The notes below the pieces were generated by a model. The model did not search any database. It was not told where the DNA came from and saw nothing but the letters and a program-made list of their open reading frames with translations. A DNA stretch of 64,000 bases. Source: Kribbella catacumbae DSM 19601 (GTDB taxonomy: Bacteria; Actinomycetota; Actinomycetes; Propionibacteriales; Kribbellaceae). This document shows positions 43,265 through 52,944 of the stretch, piece by piece (the first letter of the stretch is position 1; every line of letters begins with the position of its first letter). The stretch spans positions 1 through 64,000 of the forward strand of contig NZ_AQUZ01000006.1 of assembly GCF_000372465.1 (NCBI RefSeq), read 5' to 3'. The translations under genes were made by a program, and so were the position numbers.

Positions 43265-46180
43265 ATGCCCGCCGAGCAGCAGCTTGAGATCCGCGTGCTC
43301 GGACCGCTCGCAGTCCGGCTCGGTGGCGTACCGCGCTCGGTGGACCGGCCACTGGAACGCGCTCTGCTGGTGCGGCTCGCGCTGGCCGACGGGATGCCTG
43401 TGCCGGATCACCGGCTGGCGGCGGACCTGTGGGGTGCCGTCGAGCTGGCCCGCCCGACCGAGCGGCTGCGCGTGCTCGCTTCCCGGCTGCGTGCCGCGAT
43501 CGACTCCCCCGCGTCCCTGACACGCGCCAGCGGCGGCTATGCACTGTCCGCGCAGCTGACCGACCTCATCGCTGCTCGTGCCGCGGCGGAGCGGATGCAC
43601 GCCGCAGTACGGCTTGGTGATCACCAGGCCGTCCGCGCGGCTGCCGACGAAGCGCTCAGCCAGTGGCGCGGCCAGTCGCTGGCCGACCTCAGGACCATCC
43701 CGTACGCCGCTGTCGAGGGCGAGCAACTCGACTCCTGGCGAGTCGACCTCCAGGTGGAGCGGCTGGATGCCGACCTCGCGCTCGGTGCCGCCGCGGAAGC
43801 TGGTCGCGAGCTGGAGGCGTTGGCGGCCGAGCATCCCCTGCACGAGCGGCTGTGGTGTCTGCTCGCGCTCGCGTTGTATCGAACCGGTCGGCAGGCGGAC
43901 GCGTTGAACCGGCTCGCCAAGCTGCGTTCCAGGCTGTCACAGGAGCTCGGTGTGGATCCGGCGCCGGACACCGCAGCGATGGAGCTGCGGCTGCTGCGCC
44001 AGGATCCGACACTGCTCCTCGCGCCGCCGGAGCCTGCGGTGGTGCCCGCTGTTCAGCCGTCGCTGCCCGTCCAGCTCCCCTCTCCCCTGACGAGCTTCGT
44101 CGGCCGACAGGGCGAGCTGAACTCCCTTGTACGCCGAATCGCCAGGCCCGGGTTGATCACGCTGACCGGCGGTCCGGGGAGCGGCAAGTCCCGGCTCGCC
44201 TCCGAGGCGGCACGGCTGGTCGCTGCTGCGGGTCGCGTTGTCCGCTTCGTGGAACTCGCTCCGCTGCACCGTGAGAGCGCAGTACTGGAAGCCATCACCG
44301 GAGACGAAGCAGGGGGCAACGATCCACTGGCTGCCGCGGCGGCGGAGCTGGACGGGACAGTGCTGGTGCTCGACAACGCCGAGCACGTCGTCGAACAAGT
44401 CGCGGACATCGTCGCCGAACTGCTGAAGCGGACGCGTGGCCTGACCGTGCTGGTGACGTCGCAGCGGCCGTTACAGCTCGCGATCGAGGAACAGCTCCCG
44501 ATGGATCCGCTGGACGCGATCGCGGCGGCGCAGCTCTTCACCGAGCGTTGTGCCGCTGACGCCCAGGGCGCCGACCCCGAGCAGGTGGCGGCGATCTGTT
44601 CAGCCGTCGACCGGTTGCCGCTGGGCATCGAGCTTGCCGCCGGTCTGACCCGCACGCTGACCGTGCCGCAGCTGGCCGCGCGGCTCGAGCAGCGGATGCG
44701 GTTGCTGGTGTCCGCGTCGCGCGAAGCGCAGGCGAGGCACGCGAGCCTGGTGGCCGCGCTGGACTGGAGTCACCAGTTGCTCGGCGACTCGGAGCGCGCA
44801 GTACTGCGTCGCGTGGCGATCTTCGCCGGTGGGTTCACCCTGGAGGCGGCGGAGCAGGTCGCGCTCGATCCGCGGGATGTCGCGCCGGCGTTGACCGAAC
44901 TGGCCGACCGGAGCCTGCTGACGGTGGAAGCCGTGAACGGGCGGCGGTTCCGGCTGCTGGAGACGGTGCGCGACTACGCGTTGGCGAAGCTCGAAGCGGC
45001 CGGCGAAACCGACGCGGCGCGGGCCGCCGAACTCGACTGGGCGATCAACCGGGTCCAGACGATCGGGCAGGACAACGACGACTTCGCGACCGCCGATTCG
45101 ATCGCCGAGGTATTCGGCGAATGGCCCAACCTGCTGGACGCGCTCGACCAGGCAGCCGGCACCGCACGCGCGGTCAGCGGCCTGCGACTGGCGCTCGCTT
45201 TGCACACCCCGTGGCTGATCAGAGGCTGGTACGCCGAAGCCGCGCGGCACTTCGCCGCGTTGTCCGACGCGGAGGGCGCGACGCAACCCGAGCGGGTCAC
45301 AGCGCTGAGCAACCACGCCTTCGTACTGACGATGCTCGGACGTTTCGAGCAGGCGGCCGACCTGCTGACCGTGGCCGAGCAACTCGCCAAACAGCAGGGC
45401 GATGACACCCTGACGCTGACGGTTCTCTATTACCGCAGCATCGTGGAGATCGAACGCGGACAACTGCAGAGTGCGCTGGTCCCCCTGCTGGCGGGCAAAG
45501 AGCTGGCCGCAGTCACGCCCGGCCAGGACCGCAGGCTGTCGGCCTTCACGGACGCGCTGGGGACGTTGTACCTCTACACCGGGCGCGCCGAGGAGGCTGT
45601 CGAGCAGTACACCAGCTGCATCGCCGCCGACCGGACCTTCGGCGACGAACACGGTCTGTCCCGCGGCCTCAGCAACCTGGCCGGCGCACTCGTCGCATGT
45701 GGCCGGCTGCCCGAAGCACTGGAGGCAGCGACCGAGTCGGACCACTACGCCCGGCGGCTCGACGATCGCCAGATCCTGCCGCTGAACGACGTCATCCGCG
45801 GCTCGGTCGCGCTGGCGAAAGGTTTGATCGGCGACGCCGAGAAGCACCTTCGGTCAGCCGCCGAGTACGCCGTCGCGGACAACACCGGCGTCACGATGGC
45901 CCACATCGACCTGGCCGACGTACTGATCCTCGAAGGCGAACTGGAAGAAGCCTCCGACCTACTCGACGCAGTCTTCGCCGAAGCCCCCACCAACAGCACC
46001 CCCTGGCTAGCCGCCCGAGCAGTCGCCACAGCCCTAGCCCTGGCCCAAGGCGACTTCCCCCAAGCCCGCACCCTCCTAACCGAAACCACCACCGCCTACA
46101 CAACCTCAGCCTTCGCCTGGCCCCGCTACACCACCCGCCTCAACGCACTACGGCAACAACTCGAACGCATCGACACGTAG
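43265..46180 (+). CDS. SARP/AfsR-type regulator with ATPase and TPR domains
   Basis: 971 residues. The N-terminal winged helix (LEIRVLGPLAVRLGGVPRSV) and BTAD (residues ~95-240, QSLADLRTIPYAAVEGEQLD; ELGVDPAPDTAAMELRLL) are followed by an NTPase with Walker A GGPGSGKSRLASEAA and Walker B GTVLVLDNAEHV. Next come a helical arm (LDWSHQLLGDSERAVLRRVA) and C-terminal TPR-type repeats (residues ~660-970). AfsR-like proteins activate secondary metabolism or stress genes. Here it sits on the same strand between maltokinase and glgB, so it may control alpha-glucan genes; that is inference from position. Confidence 0.85.
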   Translation: MPAEQQLEIRVLGPLAVRLGGVPRSVDRPLERALLVRLALADGMPVPDHRLAADLWGAVELARPTERLRVLASRLRAAIDSPASLTRASGGYALSAQLTDLIAARAAAERMHAAVRLGDHQAVRAAADEALSQWRGQSLADLRTIPYAAVEGEQLDSWRVDLQVERLDADLALGAAAEAGRELEALAAEHPLHERLWCLLALALYRTGRQADALNRLAKLRSRLSQELGVDPAPDTAAMELRLLRQDPTLLLAPPEPAVVPAVQPSLPVQLPSPLTSFVGRQGELNSLVRRIARPGLITLTGGPGSGKSRLASEAARLVAAAGRVVRFVELAPLHRESAVLEAITGDEAGGNDPLAAAAAELDGTVLVLDNAEHVVEQVADIVAELLKRTRGLTVLVTSQRPLQLAIEEQLPMDPLDAIAAAQLFTERCAADAQGADPEQVAAICSAVDRLPLGIELAAGLTRTLTVPQLAARLEQRMRLLVSASREAQARHASLVAALDWSHQLLGDSERAVLRRVAIFAGGFTLEAAEQVALDPRDVAPALTELADRSLLTVEAVNGRRFRLLETVRDYALAKLEAAGETDAARAAELDWAINRVQTIGQDNDDFATADSIAEVFGEWPNLLDALDQAAGTARAVSGLRLALALHTPWLIRGWYAEAARHFAALSDAEGATQPERVTALSNHAFVLTMLGRFEQAADLLTVAEQLAKQQGDDTLTLTVLYYRSIVEIERGQLQSALVPLLAGKELAAVTPGQDRRLSAFTDALGTLYLYTGRAEEAVEQYTSCIAADRTFGDEHGLSRGLSNLAGALVACGRLPEALEAATESDHYARRLDDRQILPLNDVIRGSVALAKGLIGDAEKHLRSAAEYAVADNTGVTMAHIDLADVLILEGELEEASDLLDAVFAEAPTNSTPWLAARAVATALALAQGDFPQARTLLTETTTAYTTSAFAWPRYTTRLNALRQQLERIDT

Positions 46181-46468
46181 AGCCTGTTGGCAGTGCTGGC
46201 TGTCCCACCCAGGGGTTATAGCCTCCAGCCGCTCGGCCCGCACCCGGAAGATCTCCTCGATCCGCTCGGACACGTCAGACTGTCCGCTCCTGCTGACACC
46301 GGCAGCTAGAAACGTGCGCCTGCGTCCGAGATGGATGCCGAGATGCGATTCGATGGCTTCCCGGGTGAGCTCCGAGATCGTGATTCCGCGCCGCTCCGCC
46401 TCATCCCGGAGGTCGGCGACGAGCTCGTCGGGCAACATCACCATCCTTCGCTTCATAGGTGTAAGCAT
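46148..46468 (-). CDS. Ribbon-helix-helix (CopG/Arc-type) protein
   Basis: 106 residues. The N-terminal RHH reads MKRRMVMLPDELVADLRDEA then ERRGITISELTREAIESHLG, typical of DNA-binding antitoxins. The C-terminal part (SERIEEIFRVRAERLEAI) is helical. The stop lies inside the 3' end of the SARP gene (33-bp convergent overlap), so the last residues may be read-through of a lost stop. The start could be the first ATG or MKRRM four codons later. No toxin is adjacent. Confidence 0.7.
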   Translation of the reverse strand: MLTPMKRRMVMLPDELVADLRDEAERRGITISELTREAIESHLGIHLGRRRTFLAAGVSRSGQSDVSERIEEIFRVRAERLEAITPGWDSQHCQQALRVDAFELLP

Positions 46469-46545
46469 GCCTGGCGAAGGCTCGATTGTGTACGTGGTCG
46501 GCAGAGGGGTACGGGGTGCAGTAGTTCGGGCTTCGATCGGGCAGG

Positions 46546-48804
46546 ATGGGGTGTATGGATTCGAGCAAGAGCGACCAGGTGACGACGCCGGGCTCCGCGG
46601 CTGACCAGGCGGTGCCTGGAAGCCTGTTGGACAAGGCGGTTCCGGTGGAGCGTGGGGTGCTCGAACGGCTGGTCAGTGGGACGTATCACGACCCGCATCA
46701 GGTGCTCGGGCCGCATCTTGGCGACGGCGTGGTGACGTTGCGCGTGCTGCGCCCCTTCGCGCAATCGGTGGCCGCGGTGTACGACAACGCGAGTGTCGAG
46801 CTGCAGCACGAGTTCGAGGGGATCTGGGTCGGCGTACTCGATGTCGACAAGGTGCCCGACTACCGGCTCGAGGTGACCTACACCGACGGCCCGGCGCTCG
46901 AGGTCGACGACCCGTACCGGTACCTGCCGTCCCTCGGCGAAATGGACCTGCACCTGATCGGCGAAGGCCGGCACGAGCAGCTGTGGACCGTGCTCGGCGC
47001 CCACGTCCGCCGGTACGACGGACCGAATGGCCTCGTCACCGGTACTTCGTTCGCCGTCTGGGCGCCCAACGCGCAAGGCATCCGGCTGACCGCCGACTTC
47101 AACTTCTGGGACGGCCGCGCGCATCCAATGCGCACGATGGGATCGTCCGGCGTCTGGGAACTGTTCGTGCCGGGCATCGGCCCGGGCACGCGGTACAAGT
47201 TCGACATCTGCGGCCGCGACGGTGTCTGGCGGCAGAAGGCCGACCCGATGGCGAACCTGGCCGAGACGCCCCCGGCCAACGCGTCGGTCGTGCACGAATC
47301 GGCGTACGAGTGGAACGACGCGGACTGGCTCAGTCACCGCGCCGCTTCGCAGGCGTACGCCGAGCCGATGAGCGTTTACGAGGTGCATCTCGGCTCATGG
47401 CGCAAGGGCAAGTCATACCGCGAACTAGCCGACGAGCTGGTCGGTTACGTCACCGAGCTGGGCTTCACGCACGTCGAGCTGATGCCGGTGATGGAGCACC
47501 CGTTCGGCGGCTCCTGGGGCTACCAGGTCACCTCGTACTTCGCGCCGACGTCGCGCTTCGGCGATCCGGACGACTTCCGGTACCTCGTCGACTCGTTGCA
47601 CCAGGCAAACATCGGCGTACTCGTCGACTGGGTGCCGGCGCACTTCCCGAAGGACGCCTGGGCGCTGGCCCGGTTCGACGGAACTCCGCTGTACGAGCAC
47701 CCGGACCCGCGCCGCGGCGAGCAGCCCGACTGGGGCACGCTGGTCTTCGACTTCGGCCGGCCACAGGTGCGCAACTTCCTGGTCGCGAACGCGGTCTACT
47801 GGGCCGAGGAGTTCCACATCGACGGACTGCGCGTCGACGCGGTCGCCTCGATGCTCTACCTGGACTACTCCCGCGAAGAGGGCCAGTGGGTCCCGAACCA
47901 GTACGGCGGCCGCGAGAATCTCGAAGCGGTGTCGTTCCTGCAGGAGATGAACGCGACGCTCTACAAGCGCGTACCCGGCGTGATCACCGTCGCCGAGGAG
48001 TCGACGTCGTGGCCCGGTGTCACCCGCGCGACGCATCTGGGCGGCCTCGGCTTCGGCTTCAAGTGGAACATGGGCTGGATGAACGACTCGCTCAGCTACC
48101 TGGAGCACGAGCCGATCCACCGGCAGTACCACCACCACGAGCTGACTTTCTCGATGATGTACGCGTACTCCGAGAACTTCGTGCTGCCCCTGTCGCACGA
48201 CGAGGTCGTGCACGGGAAGGGCTCGCTGCTGCGCAAGATGCCGGGCGACCGCTGGCAGCAGCTGGCGAACCTGCGAGCCTACCTGGCAATGATGTGGGCG
48301 CACCCGGGCAAGCAGCTGCTCTTCATGGGCTGCGAGTTCGGCCAGGAGTCGGAGTGGTCCGAGAAGGGCGAGCTCGACTGGTGGCTGCTGGACCACGCCG
48401 ATCACCGCGGTCTGCAACAGCTGGTCAAGGACCTGAACTGGAACTACAAGGACACCAAGGCGCTCTGGGGCAACGACCATCTGCCCGAGCGGTTCTCCTG
48501 GATCGACGCGAACGACGCCGGCAACAACGTCTTCTCCTTCGTCCGGTACGGCGACGAGGGCCAGCCGACGCTTGCCTGTGTCGCCAACTTCTCGGCGATC
48601 CCGCATCACGGCTACCGGCTCGGCCTGCCGTTCGCGGGGCGCTGGCAGGAGGCGGTCAACACTGACGCCGAGGTCTACGGCGGCTCAGGCGTGGGCAACT
48701 TCGGCGGTTTCGAGGCCGACGGCCCGGGCTGGCACGGCATGGCCAGCAGCGCGGAGATCTCGGTGCCGCCGCTCGGCACGGTCTGGTTCCGGTACGAGGG
48801 CTGA
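46546..48804 (+). CDS. glgB: 1,4-alpha-glucan branching enzyme GlgB
   Basis: 752 residues, ATG 46546; ATG 46555 (MDSSKSD) is an equally possible start. Introduces alpha-1,6 branches. Two N-terminal CBM48-like regions ([39 protein letters not shown]) precede the GH13_9 barrel. Motifs are [37 protein letters not shown] with nucleophile Asp431, [13 protein letters not shown] with Glu484/485, and [13 protein letters not shown]. It is the fifth alpha-glucan gene here. Two hairpins follow the stop. Confidence 0.95.
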   Translation: MGCMDSSKSDQVTTPGSAADQAVPGSLLDKAVPVERGVLERLVSGTYHDPHQVLGPHLGDGVVTLRVLRPFAQSVAAVYDNASVELQHEFEGIWVGVLDVDKVPDYRLEVTYTDGPALEVDDPYRYLPSLGEMDLHLIGEGRHEQLWTVLGAHVRRYDGPNGLVTGTSFAVWAPNAQGIRLTADFNFWDGRAHPMRTMGSSGVWELFVPGIGPGTRYKFDICGRDGVWRQKADPMANLAETPPANASVVHESAYEWNDADWLSHRAASQAYAEPMSVYEVHLGSWRKGKSYRELADELVGYVTELGFTHVELMPVMEHPFGGSWGYQVTSYFAPTSRFGDPDDFRYLVDSLHQANIGVLVDWVPAHFPKDAWALARFDGTPLYEHPDPRRGEQPDWGTLVFDFGRPQVRNFLVANAVYWAEEFHIDGLRVDAVASMLYLDYSREEGQWVPNQYGGRENLEAVSFLQEMNATLYKRVPGVITVAEESTSWPGVTRATHLGGLGFGFKWNMGWMNDSLSYLEHEPIHRQYHHHELTFSMMYAYSENFVLPLSHDEVVHGKGSLLRKMPGDRWQQLANLRAYLAMMWAHPGKQLLFMGCEFGQESEWSEKGELDWWLLDHADHRGLQQLVKDLNWNYKDTKALWGNDHLPERFSWIDANDAGNNVFSFVRYGDEGQPTLACVANFSAIPHHGYRLGLPFAGRWQEAVNTDAEVYGGSGVGNFGGFEADGPGWHGMASSAEISVPPLGTVWFRYEG

Positions 48805-48810
48805 TTTTCA

Positions 48811-48887
48811 GCCTCGCACCACGAGGCTGCACCATGAGGAAGGCGGGTGAGCTCGCGTCCGCCCCGACGCGCTCTCACCCGCCTTCC
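48811..48887. terminator. glgB terminator, two hairpins
   Basis: A short stem GCCTCG/CGAGGC (48811-48827) is followed by a perfect 14-bp stem GGAAGGCGGGTGAG (48838-48851) with its complement at 48874-48887, then CCCTGATAG. Strong intrinsic-type structures. Confidence 0.8.
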
Positions 48888-49005
48888 CCCTGATAGACGC
48901 GCGAGACACCGAAAAAGTTAGCCTCCGGCCGAAGAATTTTTGGGCCACCGCCCTGGACACGGGCTCCAGGTTGCCTGGCCGCCGTTTGCGGGTAGCGTTC
49001 GCGGG

Positions 49006-50058
49006 GTGACTGGCGTGCCTCCGCAACCGACCCTGACCGATGGTGAAGTGATGCTCCGGCCGTGGCGGGACGATGACATCGACGTCGCGCACGGGCTGGC
49101 TGACGACGAGATGGTCCGGTGGTTCGACTTCCCGGGCATTCCGCCGCGCTCCGGGCTGGTCGAGGCGGTCGAGCGCTGGCGCGCGCAGTACGCGGACGAT
49201 CGCGCGGTGGTGAACTTCATCATCGAGCTAGCCGGCGAGGCGGGTCCGGTCGGCACCGTGGAGGTCCGTCGAACCTCGACAGGCGCCGGGAGCATCTCCT
49301 GGACGACCTACAAGCCATATCGTGGCCGGCGCGTCGCGCAGCGCGCAGTACGGATGCTGGTGGTCTACGCCTTCGGCGAGCTGGGCCTGGACCGGTTGCA
49401 GGTCGAGGTCGATCCCGAGAACCGTGCTTCCGCCCGCGTCGCGATCCGCTCAGGCTTCCGGCGCGAGGGGTTGCTGCGGGGAGGCGCCGTTCTGCAAGGT
49501 GAGCGCCGCGATGTCGCCGTCTACGGGTTGCGCCGGGACGATCCGCGGGCCGACACCTTGCCCGGCTGGACCGCGCTGATGGATTCGGTGCTGCCGAAGA
49601 AGCGGGTGATCGCCCACGTCGTGATCCGCGACACCGGCGGTCGCGTCCTGCTCTGCAAGGTCAGCTACAAACAGGACCTCGAACTCCCCGGCGGCGTCGT
49701 CGAGCCCGACGAGGACCCGGCGACGGGCGCCCTCCGCGAGATGCAGGAGGAACTCGGCTTCGAGCTCCCGCTGGTCGGCGTGCTCGCGATCGACTGGCTC
49801 CCGCGCTGGCAGGGTTGGGGCGACGCCATCGAGATCCTGTACGACGGCGGCGTCCACGACCCTTCGCTGCTGGAGTCCCTCACCCCGGACGGTCGCGAGA
49901 TCCTCGGCGTCTCCTGGTACTCCGCGGCCGAACTCGCCGAGCTGGTCTCCCCGCTCAACGCCCGCCGGCTGCCGCTCGTACTGGGCGCACCCACCATCCT
50001 TCACAACCTGCGCGACGGCCACCCGATCACAGCGCCGCCCGCAGCTCCTTACGCCTGA
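49006..50058 (+). CDS. GNAT acetyltransferase-NUDIX hydrolase fusion
   Basis: 350 residues, GTG 49006; TAGCGT a few bases upstream suggests a leaderless start. Residues 1-175 are a GNAT domain of the RimJ/RimL type (VMLRPWRDDDIDVAHGLADD, YRGRRVAQRAVRMLVVYAFG, VDPENRASARVAIRSGFRRE). Residues 195-340 are a NUDIX domain with the box GGVVEPDEDPATGALREMQE-ELGF. It may both acetylate an amine and hydrolyse a nucleoside diphosphate-linked compound. The 3' end overlaps the convergent kinase gene by 32 bp. Confidence 0.85.
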   Translation: MTGVPPQPTLTDGEVMLRPWRDDDIDVAHGLADDEMVRWFDFPGIPPRSGLVEAVERWRAQYADDRAVVNFIIELAGEAGPVGTVEVRRTSTGAGSISWTTYKPYRGRRVAQRAVRMLVVYAFGELGLDRLQVEVDPENRASARVAIRSGFRREGLLRGGAVLQGERRDVAVYGLRRDDPRADTLPGWTALMDSVLPKKRVIAHVVIRDTGGRVLLCKVSYKQDLELPGGVVEPDEDPATGALREMQEELGFELPLVGVLAIDWLPRWQGWGDAIEILYDGGVHDPSLLESLTPDGREILGVSWYSAAELAELVSPLNARRLPLVLGAPTILHNLRDGHPITAPPAAPYA

Positions 50059-50920
50059 GGTTCTCGACGCACCAGGTGTAGTGCCCGTCGGCCGCGGTCG
50101 GGCTGTAGATGGTCGCCGTGGCGATGGCGTAGGCGGCGCGGTACAGGTACATGCGGTCGCGGGAGTGACCGATCACCTCGAAGCGGTCGACGAGCTGGTC
50201 GTCGATGGCGCGGGCCGCTGGGCTGTACATGTCGTAGAAGGCCGCCGCGGTCGAGGCGTCGAAGGTGTTGTCGCCCGCTGTGGTGACGAAGCCCCAGTCC
50301 AGCAGGGCGACCTGGTCGTCGTCGACCAGGAGGTTCGGGGTGCAGATGTCGCCGTGGACGATCTGGGGTCGCTCCAGCCTCACCGCGGACAGGTTGGCGA
50401 GTACTTGCTGCAGGAGGTTGTCGAAGCCGTCGACGTCGGCGGCCAGGTACTCGCAGGATTTGAGGGCGCGTTGCCGGACGAGTTCCGCGAGTGCGTCGCC
50501 CCACTCGCCTTGCGCTGAGGTTTCGCCGAGGAGCGGGAGGGCTTTACTGGCCGGGCCGGCCGTCGTCTTGCTCAGCGCGGTGACCACGTCGACGAAGAGG
50601 TCGAGCCCTTGCTCTTGAGTCACGGCGCCGGTCTCGAGCGCTTCGCTCAGCGGCGTACCGGTCAGCTTCCGCTCGATGCTGACGGCCTGGCCGTCCACGG
50701 TGTCCACGACGGTGATGTCCGGAGTACGGAACGGCAGGTCTTGCTGGTTGAGCTCCGCGAGGAACGCCTGCACCGGCAGTACTTCGGCGGCAGTGCGGTT
50801 GAACCAGACTTTGCCGACCAAACCGTTGCCGAGGTCGTAGACGGCGCCTTCCATCCCCTGGCCGATCAGCGCCACCGGGCCGGCGGCGTGCTGCTCGAAG
50901 TACTCGATCGGTGGCTCCAA
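50027..50920 (-). CDS. Aminoglycoside-phosphotransferase-family kinase
   Basis: About 297 residues from TTG 50920 (LEPPIEYFEQHAAGPVALIG); the frame extends upstream only into the preceding gene. The N-lobe has IGQGMEGAVYDLGNGLVGKVW with the ATP-binding lysine, and the C-lobe has IVHGDICTPNLLVDDDQVAL then LDWGF with catalytic and metal-binding Asp residues. Substrate unknown; family members phosphorylate choline, sugars or antibiotics. It lies 4 bp after the DUF4870 gene stop and is likely co-transcribed. Confidence 0.82.
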   Translation of the reverse strand: MEPPIEYFEQHAAGPVALIGQGMEGAVYDLGNGLVGKVWFNRTAAEVLPVQAFLAELNQQDLPFRTPDITVVDTVDGQAVSIERKLTGTPLSEALETGAVTQEQGLDLFVDVVTALSKTTAGPASKALPLLGETSAQGEWGDALAELVRQRALKSCEYLAADVDGFDNLLQQVLANLSAVRLERPQIVHGDICTPNLLVDDDQVALLDWGFVTTAGDNTFDASTAAAFYDMYSPAARAIDDQLVDRFEVIGHSRDRMYLYRAAYAIATATIYSPTAADGHYTWCVENLRRKELRAAL

Positions 50921-50924
50921 GGGA

Positions 50925-51293
50925 CTACCGGACCAGCCGGAGGGTGAGCGGGTACCGGTAGCTCTGGCCGTTGGAGGCTGCCACCGAGGCAAGGATGATG
51001 ACGATCACGGCGGCGACGGCGCCGATCAGCAGAAGCGGGAACGCGATCAGCACCCCCAGCCCAAACGTCACCACCACAAGAACGATGCCGACCAGCGTGT
51101 AGATGAGCAGCGACAACTGGAAGTTCAGCGACTCCAGTGCATGCCGCCGAACGAAGTCGGAGCGCTCACGAAAGACCAGCCAGATCACCAGCGGACAGAG
51201 AAACCCCATCGCGAACCACGCGGCCACGAAAGTCCCGGCGTGAGCCGCAATAGCCCACGTCCGCTCATCCGAAGGCGCCAACGGCGAACTCAT
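50925..51293 (-). CDS. DUF4870 membrane protein
   Basis: 122 residues, starting MSSPLAPSDERTWAIAAHAG. Three membrane segments (FVAAWFAMGFLCPLVIWLVF; LSLLIYTLVGIVLVVVTFGL; LLLIGAVAAVIVIILASVAA) and the conserved VRRHALESLNFQLS loop are characteristic of DUF4870/TMEM-type small proteins. Function unknown. The chosen ATG has GGGGAA just before it, rather close for a ribosome site. Confidence 0.8.
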   Translation of the reverse strand: MSSPLAPSDERTWAIAAHAGTFVAAWFAMGFLCPLVIWLVFRERSDFVRRHALESLNFQLSLLIYTLVGIVLVVVTFGLGVLIAFPLLLIGAVAAVIVIILASVAASNGQSYRYPLTLRLVR

Positions 51294-51437
51294 TTCCCCA
51301 GTCAAGCACGAACCCACCCCCATAGCCTCTCTTGGCCACCTTGGGCACCGGCCAGTCGCTCCGTCGGCGAGAGCCTGCCTTCCGGGTGCCCAAAGTCGCG
51401 CTACCTCGAGCCGAGCGGCGTTCGGTGCGGTTGGGCG

Positions 51438-52673
51438 TTAGCGGAGGGTGGCTCGGCGGCGTTCCAGGAAGCGGCGTTCGGTGCCGTTGGTGGTTAGGGC
51501 GATGGCGGTGTCGTAGGCCTGGACGGCTTCGGTGGGGCGGTTCAGGCGGGCTAGGACGTCGGCTCGGGCGGCTGGGAGGTAGGCGTAGGTCTTCAGGGCC
51601 GGCTCGTTGCCTAGGGCATCTAGTTCGGCGAGGACGGCGGTCAGGTCGGCGCCCGGGACCAGACTGTGTGCGGCCGCGCGGTTCAGGGCGACGATCGGCG
51701 ACGGCCAGCCGAGCAGCATCGCGTCGTACATCCGGACGACCTGGTGCCAATCAGTCTTCTCCCAGGACGGCGCGGTCACGTGCACCCCAGCGATCGCTGC
51801 CTGCAGCGCGAACCGTCCTCTCCCCCGCTGCAGTGCGGCCGTCGCCCGGGAGACGCCTTCGGCGAGCAGCTTCACGTCCCAGCGTCGCCGATCCTGATCC
51901 GCGAGCAGGATGAGTTCGCCGTCCTCGCCGACCCGGGCGTGCCCCCGCGCCTGCGTCATCTGCAACAGCCCGAGCAACGCCTCTGGCTCCGGTTCGTCCG
52001 GCATCAACCGCACCAGCAAATGCGCAAGCTCCAGGGCGCGCCCGGTGAGGTCGGTCCGGGTGAGTTCCGGTCCGGAAGCCACATGGCCGGCCGTGTAGAC
52101 GAGTTGCACGACCGTCAGTACGACGTCCAGCCGCTCGGAGAGCTCGTCGTCCGCGGGGATTCGGTACGGGATGCTGGCAGCCGCGATCTTCTTCTTCGCG
52201 CGGGTGATCCGGGCAGCCGCCGTCGCCTCGCTGATCAGCAGCCCGGCCGCAACCTCCCTCGTCGTCAAACCGCAGATCAGCCGCAAGGTCAGCGCGATCT
52301 GCGAATCCCGCGCAAGAGCAGGGTGGCAGCAGGTGAACACGAGCCGCAGCGGGTCAGTCGGCTGCTCCCTATCGCCCGGAGCGACCGGCTCCTCGATCAA
52401 CAACGGCAACTTCCGCCGAAGCGTCGTCTCCCGCCGCAGCCGATCCAGCGCCAACCGCCGCGCGACCGTCGTCAACCATCCGCCCGGATTGTCCGGTACG
52501 CCGTCCGGCCACGTGCGCAACGCCCGTACGAACGCGTCCTGCGTACAGTCCTCCGCCAGATCCAGATCCCGCGTCAACCGCACCGTCGAGGCGAGCACCG
52601 TCGACCAGCACTCCCGATGCGCCTGATCCACCAACCGCGCCACCTCGCGCGCAGTACGCACTCCCTCTTCCAT
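51438..52673 (-). CDS. ECF sigma factor, ECF42-like with C-terminal extension
   Basis: 411 residues, ATG 52673 with GGGAGGTGCGG ribosome site. Sigma region 2 (TRDLDLAEDCTQDAFVRALR, GGWLTTVARRLALDRLRRE) and region 4 (ALTLRLICGLTTREVAAGLL, ATAAARITRAKKKI) occupy residues 1-190. The long C-terminal extension (VVQLVYTAGHVASGPELTRT, WHQVVRMYDAMLLGWPSPIV then ALNRAAA, TPR-like end) marks the ECF42 type, whose activity is regulated through the extension. ECF42 genes usually sit beside DGPF/YCII proteins; one is found at 57756-58133. Confidence 0.88.
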   Translation of the reverse strand: MEEGVRTAREVARLVDQAHRECWSTVLASTVRLTRDLDLAEDCTQDAFVRALRTWPDGVPDNPGGWLTTVARRLALDRLRRETTLRRKLPLLIEEPVAPGDREQPTDPLRLVFTCCHPALARDSQIALTLRLICGLTTREVAAGLLISEATAAARITRAKKKIAAASIPYRIPADDELSERLDVVLTVVQLVYTAGHVASGPELTRTDLTGRALELAHLLVRLMPDEPEPEALLGLLQMTQARGHARVGEDGELILLADQDRRRWDVKLLAEGVSRATAALQRGRGRFALQAAIAGVHVTAPSWEKTDWHQVVRMYDAMLLGWPSPIVALNRAAAHSLVPGADLTAVLAELDALGNEPALKTYAYLPAARADVLARLNRPTEAVQAYDTAIALTTNGTERRFLERRRATLR

Positions 52674-52808
52674 CCGCACCTCCCAACGCATTCGCCAGCT
52701 TCAACCACATGCTCCCGCACGGCGTGAAGGGTTTTAGCCGCTCCATGACAACTATCCTTCACACGGTGCGAGAGACGGTTTGCGCGCCAATCAACTGACC
52801 GTCCGCAG

Positions 52809-52944
52809 GCGTGGCGAATGTACGCCGACCAGCTGGCGTTCAACCTGCGCGCCGCAAACCCCCGGCTGACCTTCCTCGCCGTACGCCGGCGGTTCGGCTG
52901 GTCGTCCGGGCTCCCGAAGATCGACGTGCCGGCCGGTCGCTCCG
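52809..52944 (+). pseudogene. Possible fragment of an SGNH hydrolase
   Basis: The plus strand reads WRMYADQLAFNLRAANPRLT then FLAVRRRFGWSSG, which resembles the region after the nucleophile block of actinobacterial SGNH esterases. There is no GDS block, no start and no catalytic C-terminus, and the frame runs into the response-regulator gene on the other strand. A short relic at best. Confidence 0.25.

Noticed and set aside
46148..46468. RHH protein as half of a toxin-antitoxin pair
   Set aside because: No toxin-like gene lies on either side; the neighbours are the SARP gene and glgB.
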